This document shows positions 1 to 8,178 of a stretch of 64,000 bases of DNA, piece after piece. This DNA is from Bradyrhizobium sp. Ce-3 (lineage in GTDB: Bacteria > Pseudomonadota > Alphaproteobacteria > Rhizobiales > Xanthobacteraceae), in NCBI RefSeq assembly GCF_022835695.1, contig NZ_BQUV01000012.1, forward strand, positions 1 through 64,000, written 5' to 3'. Each line of letters begins with the position of its first letter. Position 1 is the first letter of the stretch. Position numbers and translations under genes: made by a program. Below the pieces are notes generated by a model. It had not been told where the DNA came from and made no database searches. It saw nothing but the letters and a program-made list of their open reading frames with translations.

Positions 1-319
1 GTGCGGGGGGCGGGCCTTCGAGCACGGTCGGCACCGGAAGCGGGGGCGGCATCACCACCCGGACCTCGGCTGTCGGCTTCATCTCCAGGGCAGCCTTCAT
101 CTCCAGGAGAGCCGTCTCGTCCAGCGCGGGCTTGTTATCCAGGTTGGGCTTGGCCTCGGTCACGGCCGTCGGAGCGACGGGCAGCGGGGCAGGCGCCACT
201 GGCGCGGCTGTCCGCAGGGCAGGCGTCGGCAACTCGGCGTCGGGCAGCTTGCCCTTCACCGACTGTACGAAAGCCATTGTCTGCGCGATCAGGAGATCGC
301 GTTCCTTCATCCACTTCAT
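1..319 (-). CDS. Hypothetical Ala/Pro-rich protein, 3' end beyond window
   Basis: An open minus-strand frame begins at an ATG at 319, with AAGGTG about five bases upstream, and runs off the left edge; 106 residues are visible. The first 25 residues (MKWMKERDLLIAQTMAFVQS...) look helical. The rest is low-complexity, rich in Ala, Pro, Val and Glu (ALLEMKAALEMKP, VVMPPPLPVPT). Codon third positions are GC-rich like the neighbours. I do not recognise a family and the C-terminus is outside the window. The overlapping plus-strand frames lack coding character. Confidence 0.6.
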   Translation of the reverse strand, partial: MKWMKERDLLIAQTMAFVQSVKGKLPDAELPTPALRTAAPVAPAPLPVAPTAVTEAKPNLDNKPALDETALLEMKAALEMKPTAEVRVVMPPPLPVPTVLEGPPPA

Positions 320-453
320 GGCGCACCTTGAGCGCGCGGATTGCAGCAGAGCAACCCCGCGGAATCAAGCACTGGCCATCATGATGGTTGACGAAGACGC
401 CTGTTTTGGAGGCGCGGTGACAAAATTGTGACGTGCTCGGGCGCGGGGATGGG

Positions 454-672
454 TCAGCGCTGGCGCGGATTGGTGTTCGGGACGAACGGGGTACCGACGA
501 TCCGGACCGGTGCCTGACTGGCGATGGGCGCCTGATTCGCAGCCGGCCGGGGCGCTGCGCTGGCCGGCGCGGGCGCCGGATCGAGCAAGGCGACGATGCC
601 GGCGGCGGCCATGCTCAGCAGCGTGAAGCTGCTCAGAAGGAGCAAATTGCGGTTGGTTTCGGGTCGCCTCAT
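454..672 (-). CDS. Small single-pass membrane protein
   Basis: 72 residues starting MRRPETNRNLLLLSSFTLLSM. A basic N-terminus is followed by one hydrophobic segment (about residues 9-30). The Ala/Pro-rich tail ends in a polar stretch (GTPFVPNTNPRQR). It is probably inner-membrane anchored with the tail in the periplasm, or an uncleaved secreted protein. No catalytic motif is visible. It lies in a series of independent minus-strand small genes at the left end of the window. The ribosome binding site before 672 is weak. Confidence 0.6.
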   Translation of the reverse strand: MRRPETNRNLLLLSSFTLLSMAAAGIVALLDPAPAPASAAPRPAANQAPIASQAPVRIVGTPFVPNTNPRQR

Positions 673-777
673 GCGAGGAAAATCGCGTGAGGGGGCATAA
701 TGTTCCGAACAAATCCTCAGGCGTTTTCGCGGGGATTTGACCTCACGCTAAGGTGCAGCGTCAGGAGCCGGGGGCCG

Positions 778-957
778 CTAATGGGCGGTCGCCTCGGCGG
801 GCGCGCGCTCGGTGCTGCGCGCCTCGATCAGGTCGGCGTAGCGGCCATACTCGTCGGCCATTTCGAGCAGCTTTTCGCGCACGGCGGCGTCGGTAACCTG
901 GCGGGCCAGCCGTCGCGCCTGATCGGACTGGAAGCGGTAATGTGCTGTGTCGGACAT
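778..957 (-). CDS. Small helical hypothetical protein (59 aa)
   Basis: The ATG at 957 is preceded by GAGGAG at good spacing. The 59-residue product begins MSDTAHYRFQSDQARRLARQ and contains KLLEMADEYGRYADLIEARS. It is charged, mostly helical and has no signal or membrane segment. The pattern of a helix carrying LLxMAxEYxRxA resembles the 65-aa protein at 28414-28611 (LLKIAEEYDRLAHYAE), so both may belong to one family of short cytosolic helical proteins frequent in Bradyrhizobium-type genomes. Function unknown. Confidence 0.65.
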   Translation of the reverse strand: MSDTAHYRFQSDQARRLARQVTDAAVREKLLEMADEYGRYADLIEARSTERAPAEATAH

Positions 958-998
958 GGTGGCTCCTCACACATGTGTAAGGGCCGTCACGTAAAGGT

Positions 999-1175
999 TC
1001 ACTGAAGCGTTTGTGAGCGATCGGGAACTGCGGCGCCGGCCTTGTCCTCGCGGACCTCGACCTCGAACCAGCCCATCTCCTTCAGCTCGCGTGCCTTCTT
1101 CTCGGCCGCGTCTTCGCTGTCGCGCTTCAGCACGATTTGGCTGGTGCCATCCCGGGCAAGGATCAAATAGGTCAT
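999..1175 (-). CDS. Small hypothetical protein (58 aa)
   Basis: The start is an ATG at 1175 (MTYLILARDGTSQIVLKRDS). The frame extends further upstream but that part reads as noncoding Arg/Gly-rich sequence. The product has a beta-beta-alpha-beta look: hydrophobic strand YLILA, basic strand QIVLKR, helix SEDAAEKKARELKEM, strand WFEVEVRED. It is soluble and has no signal peptide. It resembles short conserved rhizobial proteins of unknown role. The RBS is only moderate. Confidence 0.65.
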   Translation of the reverse strand: MTYLILARDGTSQIVLKRDSEDAAEKKARELKEMGWFEVEVREDKAGAAVPDRSQTLQ

Positions 1176-1333
1176 TGGCTGAGTCCTACCCCGCATTCTG
1201 CATACCCCTTCTCGGGCTGCAAGAACAGAAGCAACGCGCGGGATGGGTGATCCTACGGGGATAATCCCACGATTTCTGCCAGGGCGGGTCAAGCCAGGCG
1301 ATGGCAAGTGCGGCTTCGTGACGCCCTCACGGC

Positions 1334-1591
1334 TCATCGATAGCCGGCGCTGAAATTGTGGTCGCGAATGCCGATCGCCTTGGCCTGCGCCGCGGACACC
1401 CGATCCCGGCATTGAATGTATCGCAGGACCTGCGCGTCGGTGCCTGCGGCGTGCGCGCGCCACATCTCGAGGGTGAAGCCGTTCTTGGCCATGCAGGCCT
1501 GGGAGTGAGGGCTGTCGCTGCGCTCCCTCGCGCTCGCTGGAGCGACGGCCAGAGCCGACATGGCGATGGCCGCGCAGAATACGATCTTCAT
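1334..1591 (-). CDS. Small secreted protein
   Basis: The ATG at 1591 has GAGGAA upstream and gives an 85-aa product with a clear signal peptide (MKIVFCAAIAMSALAVAPASA, cleavage likely near residue 21). The mature part carries two cysteines (SQACMAKNGF and YIQCRDR) that could form a disulfide, and is otherwise polar. A longer frame exists upstream but would bury the signal peptide. Probably periplasmic; no known domain recognised. Confidence 0.7.
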   Translation of the reverse strand: MKIVFCAAIAMSALAVAPASARERSDSPHSQACMAKNGFTLEMWRAHAAGTDAQVLRYIQCRDRVSAAQAKAIGIRDHNFSAGYR

Positions 1592-2160
1592 GGTTGGAAA
1601 TTCCTCAAAACGAAAGCGCGCCACAATAACCAGCAGATACAAAATCACAAGTAGTCGCGGACAGCGCACACAACGCGCTCGTTAGGGCTGCCCGCAACAG
1701 CCCCGCGACACGTAGAGCTCGTCGCATTGCGCGCCGGTGAGCACGATCGACGACGATGCGAAGCGCTCGCGGCAACCGGAATACTACGGCTCTCTCCGTA
1801 CTTGTGGGCAATCAAGTGAAGCGCTTTGATTGAATCGCAACGACGTGTTCGGATTGGACCTGGGGACGACACACGGCGTGAGCCACGTGGATCTGGATGG
1901 AGGACGAGATGCCCAGGCACTTCGGTTTGAAGGCGACATCCGCAGCAGGACGGTCGGCATTCACGGGATCAACGAGAGATCTGCAGGAACGCACGGCGTC
2001 GGCATCTGCATCGAAGAATTGTGCACCGGCCGGTTCGGAAGCGCCAAAGCGCGCGAGCCCATCGGAGCTGCCGTATTCTCCCTCGAGCTGGCGAGGCTGC
2101 CGAGGGCGACGGTCGATCTCCGCAGACTGAAGAGCCAACCGGCGAAACATCGCCGGCCGG
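1592..2160. other. Gene-poor stretch, nothing certain
   Basis: Overlapping open frames exist on both strands (for example plus 1897-2130 with GGAGG before an ATG at 1909, and minus 1812-2150). Neither shows the GC3 bias of the neighbours, a signal peptide or a recognisable domain. I see no RNA gene or repeat here. Confidence 0.4.
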
Positions 2161-2346
2161 TCACGATAGCCCGGACGGCTCGTGCTTTTTCTCGCGCCTC
2201 AGATCCATGCGATCGATGCGTTCGTCGATCAGTCGATTCAGTTTCTCGTCGCGCAGTGAATCCTTCCTGAACAGCCCGCCATGCAGGCGATAGGCGAACA
2301 GGAGCAGGACGACAGCACCGCCCACGAGATAGTAGGACCAGTCCAT
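2161..2346 (-). CDS. Small membrane protein
   Basis: From the ATG at 2346 the product is 61 aa, MDWSYYLVGGAVVLLLFAYR followed by a polar tail. One transmembrane helix (about residues 4-20) is followed by a charged cytosolic segment with a helical KLNRLIDERIDRMDLRREKK stretch. An ATG at 2379 would add 11 residues but has no RBS. The arrangement suggests a membrane-tethered short coiled-coil protein. Function unknown. Confidence 0.6.
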   Translation of the reverse strand: MDWSYYLVGGAVVLLLFAYRLHGGLFRKDSLRDEKLNRLIDERIDRMDLRREKKHEPSGLS

Positions 2347-2548
2347 GGTGAGAACCGCGCCGAGCAGCCCCTGTTGCATTGCCGCGACAGGTAAAGCTTA
2401 GGACCGGTGCCGGCGCATTGTCCAACGCTATCCTCGGTCGCGCCGCTCGAACATGTTTCCAAACATCAACGGAATGTCACAGCAGAGGCGCGGCATCGAG
2501 AGCTCGGGCGACCGCGCTGCGGCTGGCCGGCACGAACGCAGGGTCAGC

Positions 2549-2863
2549 TCAATTGGTGGCGGCGAGGATGATCAGGTTGTTGTAGACGGGCACGGCAATG
2601 AGCGCGACCACATAGGCCACATGGCGCTCGCTCTTGCCCTGCCACAGCAGCCACATCACGAGAAAGGTGAGGCCCAGCTTGGCGATCAGCCACCATTCGC
2701 CCAGCCACTCCTGGGAGAACCGCATGAACGGGTTCAGTTCACCCATTCCGCGCTGCAATATCTCGTTGGTGGTGACGAGATCCGAGTAGCCCATCAGGAG
2801 AGCCGAGACCAACAGCATTGCCTTCAGCAGCGATGTCCTCGCCCGCAACTGCTTTTCCGTCAT
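2549..2863 (-). CDS. DUF5658-like membrane protein
   Basis: 104 aa with three hydrophobic segments (about residues 13-30, 55-73 and 80-102). The motif SDLVTTNEILQRGMGELNPFMR, with a helix break at E-x-N-P, matches what I know of the DUF5658 family, where an intramembrane T..L...GxxExNP pattern is conserved. Likely an integral inner-membrane protein. Role unknown; no operon partner. Confidence 0.65.
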   Translation of the reverse strand: MTEKQLRARTSLLKAMLLVSALLMGYSDLVTTNEILQRGMGELNPFMRFSQEWLGEWWLIAKLGLTFLVMWLLWQGKSERHVAYVVALIAVPVYNNLIILAATN

Positions 2864-3043
2864 CCGGTGCCTGCCCGAATCCGCCTGTGGCTCCCCAATG
2901 GAACAATTTTGCGGAATGTTTTCAGCGAGCGCAAGCCCTCGCGATCACGGTGGCGGAACGCCACATCCCCCAGAACCTGACCTGCACCCGGCAGTAGGGA
3001 CGCCACCGCTTGCCCGATGACGGCACGGCGGGTCGCGAAAGGC

Positions 3044-3093
3044 TGGTGCCGGCTAAGGGGAACGAACCTCCGACCTTCAGTTTAAAAACAGCG
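3044..3093 (-). pseudogene. Decayed tRNA 3' half
   Basis: Read on the minus strand, these 50 nt align without gaps to the 3' half of the tRNA-Thr at 3219-3293 (about 36 of 50 positions). They include GGTTCG of the T loop and the complete GCCGGCACCA end. The anticodon-loop position reads TTT, but the stem does not pair and no 5' half is found. This is probably a remnant of a tRNA or of a tRNA-derived junction. It lies in a 355 bp stretch (2864-3218) with no credible gene. Confidence 0.45.
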
Positions 3094-3218
3094 GCTCGGC
3101 GTTCGATATGCATGGTTTTTCAATGCGATGACGGCTAGAGGTAACTCAAGGGGTAAATTGAACCACCGCAGGCGAGCGCGGTTGCCGCGATCGTCGCTAT
3201 TTTGTATGAGCGGGTGAG

Positions 3219-3293
3219 GCCGGCGTAGCACAGCGGTAGTGCAGTGGTTTTGTAAACCAAAGGTCGGGAGTTCGATCCTCTCCGCCGGCACCA
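3219..3293 (+). tRNA. tRNA-Thr (anticodon TGT)
   Basis: Cloverleaf visible: acceptor GCCGGCG pairs with CGCCGGC, D stem GCAC/GTGC, anticodon loop TTTGTAA giving TGT, T loop TTCGATC, and an encoded CCA. Confidence 0.95.
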
Positions 3294-3307
3294 TCGCTCT
3301 TGGTCGA

Positions 3308-4477
3308 TCAATTCGCGATGCTGAAATTGGCTGCCGTCACCGTGGCTGCGGTTGCCCCGTTCAACCAGACCGCGGTGTCGCTATCGACCTGCACAACGAG
3401 GTAGGCCCCGTTCTGGTAGGAATGCGCGATCACGTCGGCAAATGACGTGAAGCCCGACCCTACGAAGAGAACCGTGTCATTCGGCTGGGCCCAGTCCTGG
3501 ATCACCTGGACGCCCGGCACGTCGTTGACGACGAACGTGTCGAGACCTACGCCGCTTCCGGGGCCGCCGCCATTGCCGCCGAAATAGTAATTGACCCCCG
3601 ATCCGCCGTCGAAATAGTCGTTGCCGGCGCCGCCGATCAGGACGTCGGTGCCGTCTCCGCCGAACATCTGATCGTTGCCGGCACCGCCATAGAAGTAATC
3701 CTGGCCGACATAGCCGAACATGGTGTCGTCGCCATCATCGCCGATCATGATCGCATTGCCTTGGGAGGCGACCAGAACGTCGTTGCCGGAGCCGCCATAC
3801 GCCATGCTGCCGCTGCCCGGCGACAGATAGATGTAGTCGTTTCCGTCGTCGCCTTCCTGCACATCGAGCCCGCCGACGCCGACGAGCGTGTCGTTACCCG
3901 CTCCGCCGTACGCCGTGTCATTGCTGCTGCTTCCGTAGATGATATCGTCGCCTGCATCGCCGGATAGAATGGCCGTACCCGAGACGCCGAACAGCGCGTC
4001 GTTGCCGTCGCCACCATACAGGCTGTCGGCGCCGACGCCGCCCACGAGCACGTCGTTTCCGGCGTCTCCGGACAGATACGAACTGCCGGTGCCGGCGTCG
4101 AGGTAATCGTCGCCATTGCCGCCGTAGAGGCCGCCCTTCCATGGGTTGAGAAAGAGGTAGTTGGCAGGGTTGTTTCCGTCGTCACCAAATATCGTGTCGT
4201 TGCCGTCGAAACCGTACAGACCGTTGAAGCCAGAGCCGCCATAGATCACGTCATCCGAGGCAGCGCCATAAACGCCCCAGACGATATCGTCTCCACTGCC
4301 ACCGATCAGAATATCGTTGCCCTGGCCACCGGTGATGAGGTCAGAATCCGCACCGCCATCGATGAGTTGACCGCTGCTTCCAGTTCCTTCCAGCGTATCG
4401 GCGCCTGCGCCGCCATAGAACTGGTCTTCGGTGCCGGTATGATTGTCGGCGGCGTCGGTTCCGTAGAAATTGGCCAT
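3308..4477 (-). CDS. RTX-type calcium-binding repeat protein
   Basis: 389 aa from the ATG at 4477, with GGAAGG nine bases upstream; a TTG two codons earlier is less likely. Nearly the whole protein is glycine/aspartate nonapeptide repeats (GGxGxDxLxGG, for example GGAGADTLEG and GGSGDDIVWG). These form calcium-binding beta-rolls in secreted RTX proteins. The final 75 residues, without repeats, resemble the C-terminal secretion region of the two proteases at the other end of the window (IQDWAQPNDTVLFVG; WLNGATAATVTAANFS). No catalytic domain is present. Export by a type I system is the family rule, but no ABC/MFP/TolC genes lie in this window. Confidence 0.85.
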   Translation of the reverse strand: MANFYGTDAADNHTGTEDQFYGGAGADTLEGTGSSGQLIDGGADSDLITGGQGNDILIGGSGDDIVWGVYGAASDDVIYGGSGFNGLYGFDGNDTIFGDDGNNPANYLFLNPWKGGLYGGNGDDYLDAGTGSSYLSGDAGNDVLVGGVGADSLYGGDGNDALFGVSGTAILSGDAGDDIIYGSSSNDTAYGGAGNDTLVGVGGLDVQEGDDGNDYIYLSPGSGSMAYGGSGNDVLVASQGNAIMIGDDGDDTMFGYVGQDYFYGGAGNDQMFGGDGTDVLIGGAGNDYFDGGSGVNYYFGGNGGGPGSGVGLDTFVVNDVPGVQVIQDWAQPNDTVLFVGSGFTSFADVIAHSYQNGAYLVVQVDSDTAVWLNGATAATVTAANFSIAN

Positions 4478-4753
4478 CCGCAATATCCTTCCGTTTCAAT
4501 AGCGACGAGCGGGGTGTGAAAAAAAAGGCGATTGCGGCTCCTGCGAGCCTAACGGATCACATTGGCTGCGTCACCGCGACCGTTTCGCATACGCCCGCCG
4601 CGAACCCGACTTCGGGATCTGGGTCACTGGCTTGCGACAAGCCTTGGACGCGATCGGTCGATCGCGATGTCCGTCGAGAACGTGGACAAGCGCGCAAATA
4701 CATATCGTCGAACGCCGGGGTCTGGCTTGTCGTTCAGCTTTCAACCGCGCAGG

Positions 4754-4777
4754 AAGGCGGCCCAAGGGCCGCCTTTT
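4754..4777. terminator. Hairpin terminator candidate
   Basis: AAGGCGGCCC and GGGCCGCCTT form a stem with a minimal loop, followed by TTTT on the plus strand. It lies just beyond the stop of the minus-strand gene 4803-5225 and could act in either direction. The remainder of 4478-4802 shows nothing else recognisable. Confidence 0.55.
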
Positions 4778-4802
4778 GCGTCGCTAGTGCTTACGCCCTG
4801 AG

Positions 4803-5225
4803 CTACTGGCAGGGGTGCTGGAGGCCGTCGCTGCCGCGGAACCAGGTGCCGGGGGTGCAGACGAAGCCGTTTTGCCGGGCATATTCCTCGCCACCGATCG
4901 GGGCGCGGCCATAATAGTCGGGGCCGCCAAACGGGGCACTGGCGATCGCAGCCGCAGTGCCGACCGCGCCGCCGACCACGCCGGCCGCGACGCCGGCAGG
5001 GCCGGGGTCGTAGCGGTTGTAGCTGCCCTGCCAGTCGCGATCCCGCCGGTAGGCGTGGTGGCGATAGGCGGTGCGCGTGGTGCCGGGTGCCATCGTCTCG
5101 CATCGGGCGGATGGATCGGCATTCGAGCAGCGGGCGGCGCTGCCGATGGTCTGTTGCGCCATCGCGGGGCCGGCCAGTATCGAAGCGAGCAGGGCTGCTG
5201 CGCCAAAAATCTTGAGCTGTGTCAT
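4803..5225 (-). CDS. Secreted protein with Gly/Ala hydrophobic core
   Basis: 140 aa from the ATG at 5225 with GGAG upstream. The signal peptide is MTQLKIFGAAALLASILAGP with AMAQ cleavage. A mature polar part with Cys-containing motifs (ARCSNADPSARCETM) is followed by a glycine-rich hydrophobic stretch (GVAAGVVGGAVGTAAAIAS) and a C-terminal VCTPGTWFRGSDGLQHPCQ. This layout is common in small rhizobial envelope proteins with a glycine-zipper-like segment. Location is probably periplasm or outer membrane. Longer upstream frames are rejected because they place coding sequence before the signal peptide. Confidence 0.75.
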   Translation of the reverse strand: MTQLKIFGAAALLASILAGPAMAQQTIGSAARCSNADPSARCETMAPGTTRTAYRHHAYRRDRDWQGSYNRYDPGPAGVAAGVVGGAVGTAAAIASAPFGGPDYYGRAPIGGEEYARQNGFVCTPGTWFRGSDGLQHPCQ

Positions 5226-5373
5226 GCAGGATCTCCTCTCATCGTTGTGACGAGCTAATCTCGCTATGCCGCGCCTGTTCCGGCGCGACCTTGCCCCGCG
5301 TTCAAACCAGTGTGAAGTTCCGAGCCGCGCGCGCAAGATGCGTTCCGGATCATGCGCCTTTGAAGGGAATTGG

Positions 5374-6090
5374 ATGCACGTTCGTGACATCGACTACGCC
5401 GCCGGCGACGCCAATCTGCGCGGCTATCTCGCCTGCAAGGACAGCAGCGAAAAGCGTCCCGGTGTGCTGGTATTCCACGAGGGACTCGGGCTCGGCGATT
5501 TCGCGATGGAGCGGGCGCGCAGGCTTGCCGAGCGTGGCTATGTCGCGCTCGCGGCCGATATGTTCGGCGAGCGGCGGCAGGCCGCCGATTTGCAGCAGGC
5601 GATGGCGCTGATCGGCGGCCTGCGCACGAACCCCGCCGCGCTGCGCGCCCGGGCCCGCGCGGCGCTTGCCACACTCACGGCACTGCCCGAGGTTGACGCC
5701 ACCAGATGCGCCGCGATCGGCTTCTGCTTCGGCGGTACCGTCGTGCTCGAGCTCGCGCGCGACGGTGCCGACCTGAAGGCCGCCGTCAGCTTTCATGGCG
5801 TGCTCTCGACCACGCAACCGGCGGCGACGGGCGCGGTGAAAGCGAGCGTGCTTGTCCTGACCGGCGCCGACGATCCGCTGGCGCCGCCCGACCAGGTCAC
5901 GGCCTTCGAGAACGAGATGCGCGCCGGCAAGGTTGCCGACTGGCAGGTGATCAGCTACGGCAACACGCTGCATGGATTCACCAACCCGACCGCGGACGGC
6001 TCGATCATGAAGTCAGCGCTCTATGATGCACGGGCCGACCGCCGCTCCTGGGCGGCGATGCAAGGCTTGTTCGACGAAGTGCTTGTTTGA
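5374..6090 (+). CDS. Dienelactone hydrolase family protein
   Basis: 238 aa, alpha/beta hydrolase fold. The ATG at 5374 has GAAGGG upstream. The nucleophile elbow is GFCFGG with Cys118 rather than Ser, as in true dienelactone hydrolases. Asp167 (GADDPLAP) and His200 (NTLHGF) complete the triad, and Glu36 (FHEGLG) matches the family's active-site glutamate. The family hydrolyses dienelactone in halocatechol degradation or related lactones and esters. Cytosolic, no signal peptide. No chlorocatechol genes are adjacent, so the real substrate is open. Confidence 0.85.
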   Translation: MHVRDIDYAAGDANLRGYLACKDSSEKRPGVLVFHEGLGLGDFAMERARRLAERGYVALAADMFGERRQAADLQQAMALIGGLRTNPAALRARARAALATLTALPEVDATRCAAIGFCFGGTVVLELARDGADLKAAVSFHGVLSTTQPAATGAVKASVLVLTGADDPLAPPDQVTAFENEMRAGKVADWQVISYGNTLHGFTNPTADGSIMKSALYDARADRRSWAAMQGLFDEVLV

Positions 6091-6160
6091 GAATGTGCCG
6101 GCCTGACAAGACCGGCGGTGTGGTGTTTGATGTGTCGCCAGGCGCGGGCGCGGGGGATTG

Positions 6161-6856
6161 ATGTTCGGAATCTTGAGTCTCGGCTTTCTGCTCGGCATGC
6201 AGCACGCGCTGGAGCCGGATCATATCGCAGCGGTGTCGAGCATCGCGGCACGGCGCACCCATGTCGGTGACATCGTCAAGCACGGCTTGACCTGGGGCCT
6301 CGGGCACACGCTGACGCTGTTCGTCTTCGCCGGTGCCGCGATCCTGCTCGGGCATGCGATCCCCGAGACGGTATCGCAGCCGATCGAGACCGCGGTCGGC
6401 GTCATGCTGGTCGGCCTCGGCGCGCATCTGTGGTGGCGGCTGTGGCGCGACCGCGTGCACTTCCATACCCATTCGCATGGCGACGGCACCACTCATTTCC
6501 ACGCCCACAGCCACGCCGGCGAAACTGCGGCGCACGCCCGTACCGCGCACAGCCACGCGCACGGCTTCCGCTGGCGCACGCTGCTGGTCGGCCTGATGCA
6601 CGGCATGGCGGGCTCGGCGGCGCTCTTGGTGCTGACGGTGTCGCAGGCGCCGAGTCCGGTGATCGGGCTCGGCTATGTCGCGCTGTTCGGCATCGGCTCA
6701 ATGATCGGGATGGGCGTGCTGTCGAGCGTGATCGCAGTGCCGCTGGCGGCCTCGGCGCGCTGGCTGACCTGGGCCAATCGCGGCCTGCAACTGGCGGTCG
6801 GCGCCGTCACGATCGCGATCGGCATCCATTCGATCGTCGAGAACGCGTTCTCCTGA
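6161..6856 (+). CDS. NicO/UreH-type nickel-cobalt transporter-like protein
   Basis: 231 aa from the ATG at 6161 (GGGGGA upstream). About six hydrophobic segments surround a histidine-rich loop (residues 100-134, HFHTHSHGDGTTHFHAHSH). The first helix carries HALEPDH (His15, Asp20, His21), the H-x4-D-H metal signature of Ni/Co transporters. The short length and single His-rich loop fit the UreH/HupE/RcnA-like group. It may import Ni for urease or hydrogenase, or export it; direction cannot be read from sequence. It starts 70 bp after the hydrolase gene and may be cotranscribed. Confidence 0.8.
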   Translation: MFGILSLGFLLGMQHALEPDHIAAVSSIAARRTHVGDIVKHGLTWGLGHTLTLFVFAGAAILLGHAIPETVSQPIETAVGVMLVGLGAHLWWRLWRDRVHFHTHSHGDGTTHFHAHSHAGETAAHARTAHSHAHGFRWRTLLVGLMHGMAGSAALLVLTVSQAPSPVIGLGYVALFGIGSMIGMGVLSSVIAVPLAASARWLTWANRGLQLAVGAVTIAIGIHSIVENAFS

Positions 6857-7026
6857 CCCGGCGTTGCCGCTTGGTTGTCGGCCGTTAACGATTTCTGATC
6901 CTGCACGGCCGCATTGACCGGATGCCGATGCTTACGCGTTAGGCTTACCGCTAGATTGGCCCGCGCCCTTAACCCTTCCGCCAAGCCGTTGGATTAGGCT
7001 GCGGATGGAACAATTCGGGACGCTGG

Positions 7027-7506
7027 GTGAACATGCGCGGAAGTCTTGCGCTTGCAATATTGGCTGCGACGACCTCGACGGCGCTGGCCGGCGGCGGCTT
7101 CGACATCGTCGTGCCCTCGCGGCCCGGCGTGCCGATCATCATCAACGGCGTCGACGCTTCCTATGCGGTGATCGAGAGCGCGATGGGGCTCGCCCGCAAC
7201 GACTCGCTGGTGCCGACCGTCTATGGCGGCCGCCCGATCGATCCCGAGCCGAATGTCGGCCATTATTATCCGAGCCTCGGTCGCATGCCGGGTTACGGCC
7301 GCCTCGAGATCGAGCCGCCGGCCAACCGCCGCCTGCCCAAGCCGGCCGAGAGTTATCATCAATCGTGGGGCGCGCAATCCGCGCCGCTGCCGGCGCAGTC
7401 CAACGTGCCGGTCGATCCGCCGCCGGTGATCTACGCGCCGCAATTCAACGGACCGCGGCCGCTGCCGGGGCCGGTCCCGCGGACGCCACGTCCACGAGGC
7501 CCATAA
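7027..7506 (+). CDS. Secreted proline-rich protein
   Basis: 159 aa if the GTG at 7027 is used; an ATG at 7033 is the alternative. The signal peptide is MNMRGSLALAILAATTSTALA. The mature part begins GGGFDIVVPSRPGVPIIING and becomes strongly proline-rich (PPPVIYAPQFNGPRPLPGPV). No catalytic motif. It precedes another secreted small protein at 7584, with a GCCCCT/AGGGGC hairpin (7514-7530) between them. It is likely an envelope or periplasmic structural protein. Function unknown. Confidence 0.75.
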   Translation: MNMRGSLALAILAATTSTALAGGGFDIVVPSRPGVPIIINGVDASYAVIESAMGLARNDSLVPTVYGGRPIDPEPNVGHYYPSLGRMPGYGRLEIEPPANRRLPKPAESYHQSWGAQSAPLPAQSNVPVDPPPVIYAPQFNGPRPLPGPVPRTPRPRGP

Positions 7507-7583
7507 ATCAAGAGCCCCTCGAACAGGGGCCACCATAGCCATCAAGAGCTACGCGACGAACAAAGACCCTACAGGAGAGAGTA

Positions 7584-8021
7584 ATGCGTCAAATGATCAA
7601 AGGACTGATTGCGGCGGTGGCCGTCATGGTGGCCGCACCCGCGATGGCGTGCGGATTCAACCCGTGCGGCTATTCCGCGCCCGTGGTGAATTACGGCTGC
7701 GGCGGTTGCGGTGGCTATAGCGGTTACGGCGGTTACGGTTACGGCGCGGTCGAGCGGCTGCCCGACCCGGATGCCGCTTATCCGAGCGCTGCGCAGCAGT
7801 ACTATTACGTCAACCAGGGCCCGACCTACACCGGTCCGGGCAATTGGGCGCCGCGCCCGTATTACCGCGAAGGCTACGGCCGTCCGTATTACGGCTATCG
7901 CCACTATGGGTACCGTCATTACGGCTATCGCCATCACTACGGCTATCGTCCGCACTACGGCTATCGCTACGGCTACGCGCCGCATCGCTACGGCCATCCG
8001 GTGCTGCGCCGCTACTACTGA
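7584..8021 (+). CDS. Secreted Gly/Tyr/His-rich repeat protein
   Basis: 145 aa with AGGAGAGAG before the ATG. The signal peptide ends at APAMA (about residue 22). The mature N-terminus has Cys-Gly motifs (CGFNPCGY, CGGCGGYSGYGGYGYG). The C-terminus consists of short repeats built from YGYRHYGYRHHYGYRPHYGYR. Histidine and tyrosine repeats could bind metals or make the protein adhesive. It is typical of rhizobial small secreted proteins of unknown role. Confidence 0.75.
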   Translation: MRQMIKGLIAAVAVMVAAPAMACGFNPCGYSAPVVNYGCGGCGGYSGYGGYGYGAVERLPDPDAAYPSAAQQYYYVNQGPTYTGPGNWAPRPYYREGYGRPYYGYRHYGYRHYGYRHHYGYRPHYGYRYGYAPHRYGHPVLRRYY

Positions 8022-8091
8022 TCCGATCGGCGGTTCAAGACATCAGCGCCCGTTCGCGGCCCAGAGCCTTTTCGAGCGTAGTGGCTGCCGG

Positions 8092-8118
8092 TTCGCGTGA
8101 AGAAAACGCGTCAAACAA
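8092..8118 (+). repeat. Dispersed repeat box, copy 1
   Basis: A 27-nt box (starting TTCGCGTGAAGAAAACGCG) is present exactly, in inverted orientation, at 59798-59824. In both places it is followed within about 20 nt by a hairpin, although the hairpin sequences differ. It looks like a mobile or amplified terminator-bearing element. Confidence 0.6.
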
Positions 8119-8126
8119 GAATCCAG

Positions 8127-8158
8127 AACTCCGTTCCGATTCCATCGGAGCGGAGCTT
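8127..8158. terminator. Hairpin between convergent genes
   Basis: A stem of about 12 bp (CTCCGTTCCGAT against ATCGGAGCGGAG, with one G-U pair) and a TCC loop, then CTTTGG on the plus strand. It lies between the plus-strand gene ending at 8021 and the convergent rlmB ending at 8179, so it probably serves as a bidirectional terminator. Confidence 0.5.
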
Positions 8159-8178
8159 TGGCGAGCGGGCGTTTTCGT

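Noticed and set aside
1812-2270. Overlapping frames on both strands in the 1.6-2.2 kb gap
   Set aside because: No GC3 bias, no domain, no consistent RBS; cannot choose one as real.
3082-3294. Minus-strand frame with AERIELPTFGLQNH across tRNA-Thr
   Set aside because: Translation of the tRNA antisense strand, a well-known spurious ORF type.
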